Assembly: GCA_013298485.1 (NCBI GenBank)
Contig: JAAFHS010000198.1
Coordinates: forward strand, 1 to 5,717
Length of the DNA: 5,717 nucleotides
Source: Rhodobacterales bacterium
GTDB lineage: Bacteria; Pseudomonadota; Alphaproteobacteria; Rhodobacterales; Rhodobacteraceae
Reading direction: 5' to 3'
Under the pieces are notes generated by a model that was not told the DNA's origin, did not search any database, and worked only from the letters and a program-made list of their open reading frames with translations. Of the stretch, positions 1 through 5,659 are shown one piece after another; within the stretch, counting starts at the first letter, position 1, and each line of letters starts with the position of its first letter. The translations under genes and the position numbers were made by a program.

Positions 1-773
1 ACCAGCACCGCCCCAACCGTCACCACCGGCAGGCCCAGACCCCACAGCAGCGCCCGCCGCGTCTCGCGCACCCAGTGCCGCTCCGGTGCCGCACCATGCA
101 GCGCGGCCCCTTCGGCAAAGGCATGACCCGCCCGCACACCGCGCCGCCACCACTGGCCGAACCGCGTGATTGCCGCATCATGCAGCGTCATCTCTGCGTC
201 GATCCGCCAGACCTCACCCCCCGCGCGGCGCAGGCGCAGACACAACTCCGGCTCCTCGCCCGCGATCAGACTGTCGCGATACCCCCCCACCGCGCGCACC
301 GCACCCAGCCGCATCAGCGCATCACCACCGCAGGCCCGTGCACGGCCCAACGGCGTGTCCCATTCCGCATCGCACAGGCGATTGTAGATTGACACGTCGG
401 GCGATATCTCGCGCCGCCGCCCGCAGACGACGACCGCCCCCGGATGGTCCGCAAAGGCCGCGCATGCCGCTGCCACGAAACCGGGCCGCAAGATGCAATC
501 ACCATCCAGAAACAGCACGAAATCCGCGCCATCCAGCCGCGCCATCCCGGCATTGCGCGCACGGGCCGCCGTGAACGGCTGGGCCATATCCAGCGTTACA
601 ACCACCGCGCCCGCCGCCGTGGCTGCGGCAACGGATGCGTCGCTTGACCGCGAGTCCACATAGACCATGCGCCGCACCTGCCCGGCCACGGATGCAAGGC
701 AGCGCACCAGGCGCGCTCCCTCATTGCGGCCGATGATGACCGCATCCACAGTGATGGCATCGGCAGGCGTCAC
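1..773 (-). CDS. Glycosyltransferase family 2 (ExoA-like), 3' end outside window
   Basis: This is a partial gene: 257 codons are visible and the reading frame is still open at the left edge. The translation begins like a GT-A fold glycosyltransferase, with DAVIIGRNEGARLVRCL at about residues 10-26 and VYVDSRSSDAS at 38-47. The usual 'DSGSTDGS' turn has Arg in place of Gly. The DXD metal/nucleotide-sugar site is FLDGDC (Asp90, Asp92). GEEPELCLRLRRAGG (172-186) matches the acidic acceptor/base motif, and RFGQWWRRG (204-212) resembles the Q/R-xx-RW motif. A hydrophobic segment starts near residue 242, as in GT2 enzymes anchored by C-terminal helices such as ExoA of succinoglycan synthesis. It probably transfers a sugar to a lipid-linked intermediate at the cytoplasmic membrane face; donor and acceptor cannot be read. 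The first in-frame start after a TAG stop is GTG at 773, with a weak GGA-type ribosome site; GTG at 749 is an alternative. It is divergent from the ATPase gene. Confidence 0.88.
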   Translation of the reverse strand, partial: MTPADAITVDAVIIGRNEGARLVRCLASVAGQVRRMVYVDSRSSDASVAAATAAGAVVVTLDMAQPFTAARARNAGMARLDGADFVLFLDGDCILRPGFVAAACAAFADHPGAVVVCGRRREISPDVSIYNRLCDAEWDTPLGRARACGGDALMRLGAVRAVGGYRDSLIAGEEPELCLRLRRAGGEVWRIDAEMTLHDAAITRFGQWWRRGVRAGHAFAEGAALHGAAPERHWVRETRRALLWGLGLPVVTVGAVL

Positions 774-1012
774 GTCTTGTCCGCTGATCGGCGTTTCATG
801 CCGCAGACCCTACGGCGGTTTCGGCTGCGCGACAAACCAAACCGACCCTGGCGGGACCCTGACACTCTTTCAATTTAGGGGTCGATCTGATAGCCCTTGA
901 ACCTCTGGGGCGGGGGCCCGTACGAATCTGGGAACAGGGGCTGTCTTGCCGGTCTGGACCTTGTCATGCGGATCGTCGCGTCCGGTCGATCGGGCAAGAC
1001 ATCGTGATTTTC

Positions 1013-1029
1013 GGCGGCACCCTGCCGCC
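1013..1029. repeat. Perfect 7-bp inverted repeat, 3-base loop
   Basis: GGCGGCA and TGCCGCC flank CCC, forming a GC-only-loop hairpin about 95 bases before the ATPase start codon. No T-run follows on either strand, so it does not look like an intrinsic terminator. It could be an operator or a leader hairpin. It shares the core CGGCA...TGCCG with the inverted repeat at 1083-1094. The function is not known. Confidence 0.5.
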
Positions 1030-1082
1030 ACCCGCAGGAGCCCGCGTTCGGATGCCTAACCACCGTATCTTGATGCCATTTT

Positions 1083-1094
1083 CGGCAAATGCCG
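1083..1094. repeat. 5-bp inverted repeat CGGCA-AA-TGCCG
   Basis: This short dyad lies 29 bases before the ATPase ATG, just ahead of its ribosome binding site, and repeats the core arms of the larger hairpin at 1013-1029. Its placement would suit a repressor site or an element overlapping the transcription start. A dyad this short can occur by chance in GC-rich DNA. Confidence 0.3.
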
Positions 1095-1112
1095 CAGATA
1101 TGGGGACGGTGG

Positions 1113-1118
1113 GGGAGG
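1113..1118 (+). promoter_or_regulatory. Strong ribosome binding site fixing the ATPase start
   Basis: GGGAGG sits 5 bases before ATG at 1124, inside a purine-rich run. It is the reason for choosing 1124 over the in-frame ATG at 1004, which would add 40 residues of non-conserved sequence and has no comparable site. Confidence 0.75.
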
Positions 1119-1123
1119 GTACG

Positions 1124-2005
1124 ATGGGCCAGACGGGTAGTGGCAAAGACCGTGGGACAGGGGGGCAGACCCGCACCGGCGTGTCGCTCTTTCGCCCCGG
1201 CCAGCCGGTCGACCGCCCCGACATCACCCTTGATCAGCGCACCGGGCATGAGATTTTTGCCGTGCCCCAGGCCCTGACACCCCCGTCGCCTGCGCGCGTG
1301 TGGGAATCTATCGGACCGATTTCCCTGAATGCGGATCGCCTGGCTGGAAACGGTTTGTTTACCCAAGCCAGCACAAACCCCGCCGTTGCCGTGTTCGACA
1401 TCCTGCGCACGCGGCTGTTGCAAGCCCTGCGTGACCGTGGCTGGCAGCGGATTGCGGTCACCTCGCCCTCGCATGGCTGCGGGAAATCCTTCGTTGCCGC
1501 CAACCTTGCGCTTAGCCTTGCGCGCCTGCCCGCCACACGCACCATCCTGATGGACCTTGAACTGCGCCGCCCGCATCTGGCAGGCATTTTCGGCGTGATC
1601 GATGCCGCCCCGCTGCAGGAATTCCTGTCGGGCGAACAGCCGCTGGAATCGCATTTCCGGCGTTTCGGCAAGACGCTGGCCCTTGGCCTGAACGGTGCCG
1701 CCATCGCCGATCCCACACCCCTTCTGCATGACCCCGATACCGCCCAGGCGCTGGAGGCGATGATCGTGCAGCTGCAGCCCGATGCCGTGATCTACGACAT
1801 GCCCCCGGTGCTGACGTCGGATGACGTGCTGGCGATGATCCCGCAGATCGATGCCGTCCTGCTGGTGGCGGATGGCACACGCACGACGGCGGATGAAATC
1901 AAGGCCACCGAACGCCTGCTGGATGGTCGCGTGCCCCTGATGGGGGTCGTCCTGAACCGCGCGCAGGACCGCAAACTTGGCCGCTACACCTATGGCAAGG
2001 CGTAA
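1124..2005 (+). CDS. CpsD/CapB-like tyrosine-kinase-family P-loop ATPase (exopolysaccharide)
   Basis: The 293-residue protein has a polar, probably unstructured N-terminal ~55 residues, then the ATPase domain of the BY-kinase/ParA-MinD class. Walker A is SPSHGCGKS (114-122, Lys121), with Cys-Gly where many relatives have Glu-Gly. Walker A' is ILMDLELRRP (141-150, Asp144) and Walker B is AVIYDMPP (221-228, Asp225). The segment before Walker A (FDILRTRLLQAL, about 91-102) is the conserved 'LRTRL' helix seen before the kinase core in CpsD/Wzc proteins. These proteins act at the inner membrane with a Wzz-type adaptor to control polymerisation and export of polysaccharide. The adaptor gene follows after 11 bases, so the two are very likely co-transcribed. 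The C terminus (GRYTYGKA) has only two tyrosines instead of a Tyr-rich tail, so tyrosine autophosphorylation is uncertain. The family call is firm; kinase activity is not. Confidence 0.9.
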   Translation: MGQTGSGKDRGTGGQTRTGVSLFRPGQPVDRPDITLDQRTGHEIFAVPQALTPPSPARVWESIGPISLNADRLAGNGLFTQASTNPAVAVFDILRTRLLQALRDRGWQRIAVTSPSHGCGKSFVAANLALSLARLPATRTILMDLELRRPHLAGIFGVIDAAPLQEFLSGEQPLESHFRRFGKTLALGLNGAAIADPTPLLHDPDTAQALEAMIVQLQPDAVIYDMPPVLTSDDVLAMIPQIDAVLLVADGTRTTADEIKATERLLDGRVPLMGVVLNRAQDRKLGRYTYGKA

Positions 2006-2016
2006 GGGCGCACAGC

Positions 2017-3345
2017 ATGGGCCATATCCAAAGCTTTGATGATTTCATCAGTTTCCTTGTCCGCAGGCGCGGCCTGATCATTGCCGTCACACTTCTGGGC
2101 GTAGCCCTGTCGGTCTTTGTGGCCAAGACCCGGCCCAAGATCTATGAATCCTCGGCCGCGATTCAGATCAGGCCGCCGCAGGTGACGGATACCAGCGGTC
2201 CTGTTGCGGGCAGTGATCCTGCCGGGTCCGCGCAAATCCTGCAAACCATCGAACAGCAGCTGACGACCCGCGAAAACCTGATTGCGATGATCGACCGCCA
2301 TGGGCTTTATGCCGATCTCTCCGGTCTCACGACGGATCAGAAAGTCGGGCTTTTGCGCAGTTCCGTCACCTTTCAGCAGATCGCCAGTGCCAGCCTGCCC
2401 GGTTACGGCGCAACGGCACAAGCCTCTGCCATGATCATCACCGCGCGGCAGGGCGACCCTGAAAAGGCGGCCCGCGTCGCCAATGACTTCGCCCAGGGCT
2501 TTCTTGACCAAAGCAGTGCGGGCCAATCGAACCGCGCTGCCGCCAGCTATGGCTTTTTCAAAGAGGATGAGGCGCGCCTGCGTGATGCAATCGCGGCCCT
2601 AGAGGACGAGATTGCCGCCTACAAGAACACCCATGCCGATGCCCTGCCCGCCATTGAAGGCGCGCGGCGCGAAGAACTCGTCAGCATCGAGGCCGACCTG
2701 CGCGGTCTTGATCAGTCCATCGTCGCCGTGAACAGCGAACGCAGCGCGATTGAAGGCCAGGAGACGCTGCGCGCGACCGACCGCCGCCGTCTGGATGAGC
2801 TGATCGCCACCACCGCCCAGTTCACCGCACAGCGCGCCGCCCTGTCCGAACGCAAGGCCGCGATCGAGGCGGCGATGGCCCAGACACCCGAGGTTGAACG
2901 CACCCTGCGCGGCTTTGAACGCGATCTGCAGCAGCTGCAGGACCAGTATGATGTCATCAGCCGCCGCCTGGCCGAGGCGGAAACCGATGTGCGTCTGGCG
3001 GCACAAGAGCAGGATGAACAGTTTACCCTGCTGGAACGCGCGATCACGCCCGAATTCGCCACCGGGCGCGGGGCCCGTCGCCTTGCTGCCGCGGGTGCCG
3101 TGGCCAGCCTCCTTTTTGCGGTTGGCCTGGCCTTCCTGCTCGACCTTCTGAAACCCGTCGTGCGGACCGAGGCGCAGATGATGCGCGAACTTGACCTGCG
3201 CCCGGTCGTATCGATCCCCGAGGTGCATCTTGACCGCGCGGCACGCGGGCTCACCGCGGATGACCCGCTCAGCCTGTCGCGGCTGGCGGTCTATGCCAGC
3301 CTCTTGATCTTGGCGCTGGTGGTGATTGCCGTCTGGGTCGTCTGA
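2017..3345 (+). CDS. Wzz-type chain-length determinant / polysaccharide co-polymerase
   Basis: This 442-residue membrane protein has a short cytoplasmic N terminus (MGHIQSFDDFISFLVRRR) and a first membrane helix at about 19-37. A Wzz-like start to the periplasmic domain follows (RPKIYESSAAIQI, 39-51). A long, Ala/Glu/Arg/Gln-rich helical region at about 180-340 should form coiled coil. A second helix lies at 355-378 (LLFAVGLAFLLDLL). Then comes a cytoplasmic stretch with RTEAQMMRELDLRPVVSIPEV, typical of the linker that joins Wzz domains to Wzc kinases, and an apparent third helix at 422-442 ending at the stop. The proline-rich motif usually ahead of the second helix is poorly kept. It should oligomerise in the inner membrane and set polymer length with the upstream ATPase. 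ATG at 2017 has AAGGG 8 bases upstream, overlapping the previous stop codon. Its stop lies 7 bases from that of the converging sugar transferase. Confidence 0.9.
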   Translation: MGHIQSFDDFISFLVRRRGLIIAVTLLGVALSVFVAKTRPKIYESSAAIQIRPPQVTDTSGPVAGSDPAGSAQILQTIEQQLTTRENLIAMIDRHGLYADLSGLTTDQKVGLLRSSVTFQQIASASLPGYGATAQASAMIITARQGDPEKAARVANDFAQGFLDQSSAGQSNRAAASYGFFKEDEARLRDAIAALEDEIAAYKNTHADALPAIEGARREELVSIEADLRGLDQSIVAVNSERSAIEGQETLRATDRRRLDELIATTAQFTAQRAALSERKAAIEAAMAQTPEVERTLRGFERDLQQLQDQYDVISRRLAEAETDVRLAAQEQDEQFTLLERAITPEFATGRGARRLAAAGAVASLLFAVGLAFLLDLLKPVVRTEAQMMRELDLRPVVSIPEVHLDRAARGLTADDPLSLSRLAVYASLLILALVVIAVWVV

Positions 3346-3352
3346 TCGGGTT

Positions 3353-4042
3353 TCAATACCCCGTCCCGCGCAGCACCACTGCAATCGTGCGCCACAGGAT
3401 CGCCAGATCGCCCCGCAGGGTCACCCGTGCCTCATAAGTCGCATCAAATTCGGCGCGCGCGGCAAAGGTCGTGCGATTGCGTCCCGCCGTCTGCCACAGC
3501 CCCGTGATCCCCGGACGCAGCCGGTAATAGGCCTGCCCCGGATACAGGTCTTTCTGGCACGGCATCATCGGGCGGGGCCCCACCAGGCTCATGTCGCCTG
3601 TCAGCACGTTCCACAATTGCGGCAATTCATCCAGTGACGACCGCCGCAGAAACTGCCCCAAACGTGTCACGCGCGGATCGTTCCGCAGCTTTTGTGTCGC
3701 GTCCCATTCGGCCCGCGCGGCCGGATCGGCCAGAAGATGCGCCTCCATCCGCGCATCCGCGTCACAGATCATGCTGCGCAGTTTCCACATCCGGAAACTG
3801 CGTCCCCCTTTGCCGACGCGGTTCTGGGTATAGAACGGCTGGCCCCCTTCGATCATCACGGCACAGGCGAGACCGGCGATCAGCGGAACCACAATCGACG
3901 CCGCCATGGCCACGGCGCACAGGTCCATCAGCCGCTTTGCCCCCCGCCGATAGACCCCGTGCCGTTCCGTTTTCACGGGCGTGTTGCCGTCATGACAGGG
4001 CACGGCTTTCGCGGTCAGGAATTCATGCATGCGGATTGTCAT
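3353..4042 (-). CDS. Bacterial sugar transferase (ExoY/WcaJ-type phosphoglycosyl transferase)
   Basis: This monotopic phosphoglycosyl transferase should start glycan assembly by moving a sugar phosphate from a UDP-sugar to undecaprenyl phosphate at the inner membrane. From ATG 4042 it has 229 residues. AKRLMD (35-40) leads into one hydrophobic membrane segment (about 41-64). Then come FYTQNRVGKGGRSF (70-83) and KLRSMICDAD (87-96), NDPRVTRLGQFLRR (121-134), the catalytic Asp-Glu in SLDELPQLWNVL (Asp138, Glu139), GDMSLVGPRP (149-158) and RPGITGLWQTAGR (176-188). All family signatures are present, so it should be active. The absence of extra N-terminal helices makes it a short, ExoY-like form. 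The start is uncertain: TTG 4090, ATG 4030 and GTG 3976 are also in frame and none has a good ribosome site. Substrate (galactose, glucose or other) cannot be told. A terminator-like hairpin lies just upstream. Confidence 0.92.
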   Translation of the reverse strand: MTIRMHEFLTAKAVPCHDGNTPVKTERHGVYRRGAKRLMDLCAVAMAASIVVPLIAGLACAVMIEGGQPFYTQNRVGKGGRSFRMWKLRSMICDADARMEAHLLADPAARAEWDATQKLRNDPRVTRLGQFLRRSSLDELPQLWNVLTGDMSLVGPRPMMPCQKDLYPGQAYYRLRPGITGLWQTAGRNRTTFAARAEFDATYEARVTLRGDLAILWRTIAVVLRGTGY

Positions 4043-4095
4043 GATCAATGCGTTTTCGGCTGAATCGAGAATGCGCGGACGTCTAACCAATCATC

Positions 4096-4121
4096 AGAAA
4101 CAAACGCGCAAAAAGGCGCGT
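4096..4121 (-). terminator. Terminator- or attenuator-like hairpin ahead of the sugar transferase
   Basis: Read on the minus strand, ACGCGC and GCGCGT form a 6-bp GC-rich stem around CTTTTT, followed directly by TTGTTTCT (6 T in 8). This is a reasonable intrinsic terminator. It would end transcripts arriving from the small membrane-protein gene. Because it lies only about 55 bases before the sugar transferase ATG, it could instead attenuate that gene. The stem is short, so confidence is moderate. Confidence 0.45.
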
Positions 4122-4179
4122 CCAAAAACACGGTTGTAGACTGACACATCACTGCACCCCGACGAAGGTGCCCCCACTA

Positions 4180-4194
4180 ATCAGATTACCTGAT
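4180..4194. repeat. Inverted repeat ATCAG-N5-CTGAT
   Basis: This perfect 5-bp dyad with a 5-base spacer lies between the candidate promoter (4275-4304) and the sugar transferase start. Size and symmetry would fit a dimeric regulator site, but no specific family can be assigned and it is short enough to be chance. Confidence 0.25.
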
Positions 4195-4461
4195 GTGCGA
4201 TAGGGTTGGCGACGGCCCCCGCCCCCAATTCGCCACATTTTAACCGCGTGCGGCATAAAATTTCCGGAGTTTTCAATCTAGAGGGTATCAATTTAAAAAC
4301 TCAATCAACCATAGATTGTAAGATGTTGGCGCTGCATCCGGATCAGGGCTGCAGTGATTCGAACGATGCAGATAACATGCGCGGCGCGGCCGTTGCCCCT
4401 GCGTCAAATCTCCGGAAAGATCGGCCATCATGCCCACCCGGCGATTGTCCGCGTGCCGCGA

Positions 4462-4644
4462 TCAATCACCCCCGTCGCGTGCCTGATTTCGGATCACAAC
4501 AACCGTTGATGCAAAGCCCAGCACACCGATCATCCCGGTCAGGGCATAAGCCAGACCAATCATCACAAGGTGATGTCCGCCCAACCAAGCCATCACCGCA
4601 CCGATCAGACCGAATATGATGCCACTTGCCACAGATCCAAGCAC
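4462..4644 (-). CDS. Small two-helix membrane protein, unknown function
   Basis: I do not recognise the family. The 60-residue product has two hydrophobic segments, about residues 6-21 (ASGIIFGLIGAVMAWL) and 26-51. They are joined by a short GGHH turn and followed by a polar tail, RNQARDGGD. Hydrophobicity, Gly/Ala spacing and normal codon choice for the window argue that it is real. GTG at 4644 is the start: AAGGGG (4653-4658) lies 8 bases upstream and a TAA stop precedes it in frame. It stands alone between a terminator-like hairpin after rfbA and the sugar transferase leader, so it probably has its own promoter, near two copies of ATTGTAAG (4668-4693). Its position suggests a link to polysaccharide export or envelope function, but that is inference from context only. 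Confidence 0.65.
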   Translation of the reverse strand: MLGSVASGIIFGLIGAVMAWLGGHHLVMIGLAYALTGMIGVLGFASTVVVIRNQARDGGD

Positions 4645-4667
4645 GACGATGTCCCCTTCGTCAGCCT

Positions 4668-4693
4668 CTTACAATGCACAGAACACTTACAAT
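4668..4693 (-). repeat. Tandem octamer ATTGTAAG, 18-base period
   Basis: On the minus strand ATTGTAAG occurs at 4686-4693 and again at 4668-4675, ending about 24 bases before the GTG of the small membrane-protein gene. A third exact copy lies on the plus strand at 4315-4322, past the other end of that gene. An A/T-rich octamer three times in under 400 bases of a GC-rich region is unexpected by chance and suggests a protein binding site. Confidence 0.4.
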
Positions 4694-4711
4694 TTCGAAA
4701 CAATACTAGCC

Positions 4712-4743
4712 AAAAAATTGCATAGGCGGCGAATCTCGCCACC
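4712..4743 (-). terminator. Likely intrinsic terminator of the rfb operon
   Basis: On the minus strand GGTGGCGA and TCGCCGCC pair around a GAT loop (8 bp with one G-T wobble; 4725-4743). Six consecutive T follow at 4712-4717, after a 7-base spacer. It begins about 43 bases after the rfbA stop. The spacer between stem and T-run is longer than ideal, which lowers confidence. It would separate rfbDA from the small gene downstream. Confidence 0.5.
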
Positions 4744-4786
4744 GGTTTGGGGCGATTCAGGCGGTTTTCCGCAACAAACGCTGCCC

Positions 4787-5659
4787 CTATTCGGACAGAA
4801 GACCGCGCAGATAGGTGCCGTAATCGTTCTTCTGAAAGATTGTCGCCCGCGCCTGCAGATCATCGGGACTGATCCAGCCCGCATGAAAGGCGATCTCGTC
4901 CGGGCAGCCCACCTGCAGGCCCTGCCGCGCCTGCAAGGTGCGCACGAAATTCCCCGCATCCAGCAGACTGCCATGCGTGCCGGTATCCAGCCAGGCAAAG
5001 CCGCGGCCCATGCGTTCGACCGCAAGCTTGCCGTCGTCGAGATAGCCCTGCAGCAGATCGACAATCTCCAGCTCGCCCCGGGGCGATGGTTTCACCGCCG
5101 CCGCACGCAAAGGCGCATCGCCATCCAGATAATACAGACCCGTCACGGCAAACCGTGATGGCGGATGCTCGGGCTTTTCAACAATCGCGCGTACGCGCCC
5201 GTCGGGTGCGAAATCGACCACGCCATACCGTTCCGGATCGGCCACGCGGTAACCGAACACGGTACCGCCATCGCCGCGCGCATCGGCGGCAGCCAGGATT
5301 TCCGGCAGGCCATGGCCGAAAAAGATGTTGTCACCCAGCACCATCGCCGAAGGCGCGCCTGCCAGAAAATCGCGCGCCAGCAGATAGGCCTGCGCCAGCC
5401 CGTCGGGTGACGGCTGCACGATGTACGTCAGGCCAAGGCCCCACTGCGCCCCATCCCCCAGCAGCCGCTGAAACTGCACCTGATCCTCGGGCGTCGTAAT
5501 CACCGCAATCTCGCGGATGCCCGCCAGCATCAGCACAGACAGCGGGTAATAGATCATCGGCTTGTCATAGATCGGCAGCAGCTGCTTGGACACGCCCATG
5601 GTGATCGGCCACAGCCGCGTGCCCGACCCGCCTGCCAGGATGATGCCCTTGCGTGTCAT
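4787..5659 (-). CDS. rfbA: Glucose-1-phosphate thymidylyltransferase
   Basis: RfbA/RmlA joins dTTP and glucose-1-phosphate to give dTDP-glucose and pyrophosphate, the first step of cytoplasmic dTDP-L-rhamnose synthesis. The protein is 290 residues, the usual size. Diagnostic features are the nucleotide loop GGSGTRLWP (10-18), KQLLPIYDKPMIYYPLS (25-41), LGDNIFFG (108-115, with Asp110 as a metal ligand), EKP (161-163), RGELEIVDLL (194-203) and LDTGTHGSLLDA (224-235, with Asp225 as the second metal ligand). All key residues are present. Substitutions such as Trp for Tyr in the loop's 'RLYP' and IVD for 'ITD' are conservative. ATG 5659 overlaps the rfbD stop as ATGA and has AAGGGG 5 bases upstream, so translation is probably coupled. 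It appears to be the last gene of the rhamnose operon, with a terminator-like hairpin after it. The product suggests that the local polysaccharide contains rhamnose or a related deoxysugar. Confidence 0.97.
   Translation of the reverse strand: MTRKGIILAGGSGTRLWPITMGVSKQLLPIYDKPMIYYPLSVLMLAGIREIAVITTPEDQVQFQRLLGDGAQWGLGLTYIVQPSPDGLAQAYLLARDFLAGAPSAMVLGDNIFFGHGLPEILAAADARGDGGTVFGYRVADPERYGVVDFAPDGRVRAIVEKPEHPPSRFAVTGLYYLDGDAPLRAAAVKPSPRGELEIVDLLQGYLDDGKLAVERMGRGFAWLDTGTHGSLLDAGNFVRTLQARQGLQVGCPDEIAFHAGWISPDDLQARATIFQKNDYGTYLRGLLSE

Larger units (their letters stand above)
774..1123. promoter_or_regulatory. Divergent intergenic/regulatory region
   Basis: This 350-base gap separates the minus-strand glycosyltransferase from the plus-strand ATPase, so it should hold promoters for both directions. 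Frames open across it are GC-driven shadows without protein-like composition. It contains a local AT-rich patch (865-880), a perfect 7-3-7 inverted repeat (1013-1029) and a 5-2-5 inverted repeat (1083-1094). For the minus strand, TTGTCG (830-835) and TAGGGT (807-812) are 17 bases apart, with the -10-like box about 33 bases ahead of the GTG start; this is only a weak match to a housekeeping promoter. No convincing plus-strand promoter was found: TTGTCA at 961-966 has no good -10 partner. Confidence 0.5.
4043..4461. promoter_or_regulatory. Intergenic region upstream of the sugar transferase
   Basis: These ~420 bases contain no convincing gene. The part at 4235-4325 is clearly richer in A and T than the rest of the window and is the best place for a promoter. 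On the minus strand, TTGAGT (4299-4304) and TAGATT (4275-4280) are 18 bases apart and could be -35/-10 boxes for the sugar transferase, giving a leader of over 200 bases. Between there and the gene are three inverted repeats: ATCAG-N5-CTGAT (4180-4194), GCACC-N8-GGTGC (4154-4171) and the hairpin at 4104-4121. A long plus-strand frame across this region (4206-4619) looks non-coding. Confidence 0.45.
4645..4786. promoter_or_regulatory. Intergenic region between rfbA and the small membrane-protein gene
   Basis: This AT-rich gap of ~140 bases holds, in minus-strand order, the end of the rfbA transcript with a terminator-like hairpin and T-run, a pair of ATTGTAAG repeats, and the ribosome site of the small gene. 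A minus-strand promoter is expected around 4680-4715; TAGTAT, at about 4705-4710, resembles a -10 box but has no good -35 partner. Confidence 0.4.

Noticed and set aside
1004..1123. N-terminal extension of the ATPase to ATG 1004
   Set aside because: It has no ribosome site and non-conserved residues, and it would run through the 7-3-7 inverted repeat; ATG 1124 has GGGAGG at ideal spacing.
875..1729. Long minus-strand open frame (284 codons) opposite the ATPase gene
   Set aside because: It is antisense to a gene with intact Walker motifs, its translation has no recognisable fold or hydrophobic pattern, and such frames arise readily in GC-rich DNA.
3346..3362. Possible bidirectional terminator between the convergent genes (GGGT...ACCC)
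   Set aside because: The stem is only 4 bp with no T-run on either strand.
2599..3384. Minus-strand open frame (261 codons) opposite the Wzz-like gene
   Set aside because: It is a shadow of the GC-biased codons of the real gene; its composition is Gly/Arg/Gln-rich without domain features, and it also runs into the sugar transferase 3' end.
4239..4260. CtrA-like half-site TTAACC in the sugar transferase upstream region
   Set aside because: Only one half-site is present, with no matching second half at the required spacing.
4350..4375. tRNA-like word GATTCGAAC with flanking CTGCA/TGCAG arms
   Set aside because: Only a T-arm-like element is present; no acceptor, D or anticodon stems fit around it.
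4206..4619. Plus-strand open frame (137 codons) across the intergenic region and antisense to the small membrane-protein gene
   Set aside because: It has no ribosome site and a low-complexity Pro/Ser/Arg-rich product, whereas the opposite strand has a better supported gene. It remains a weak possibility only.
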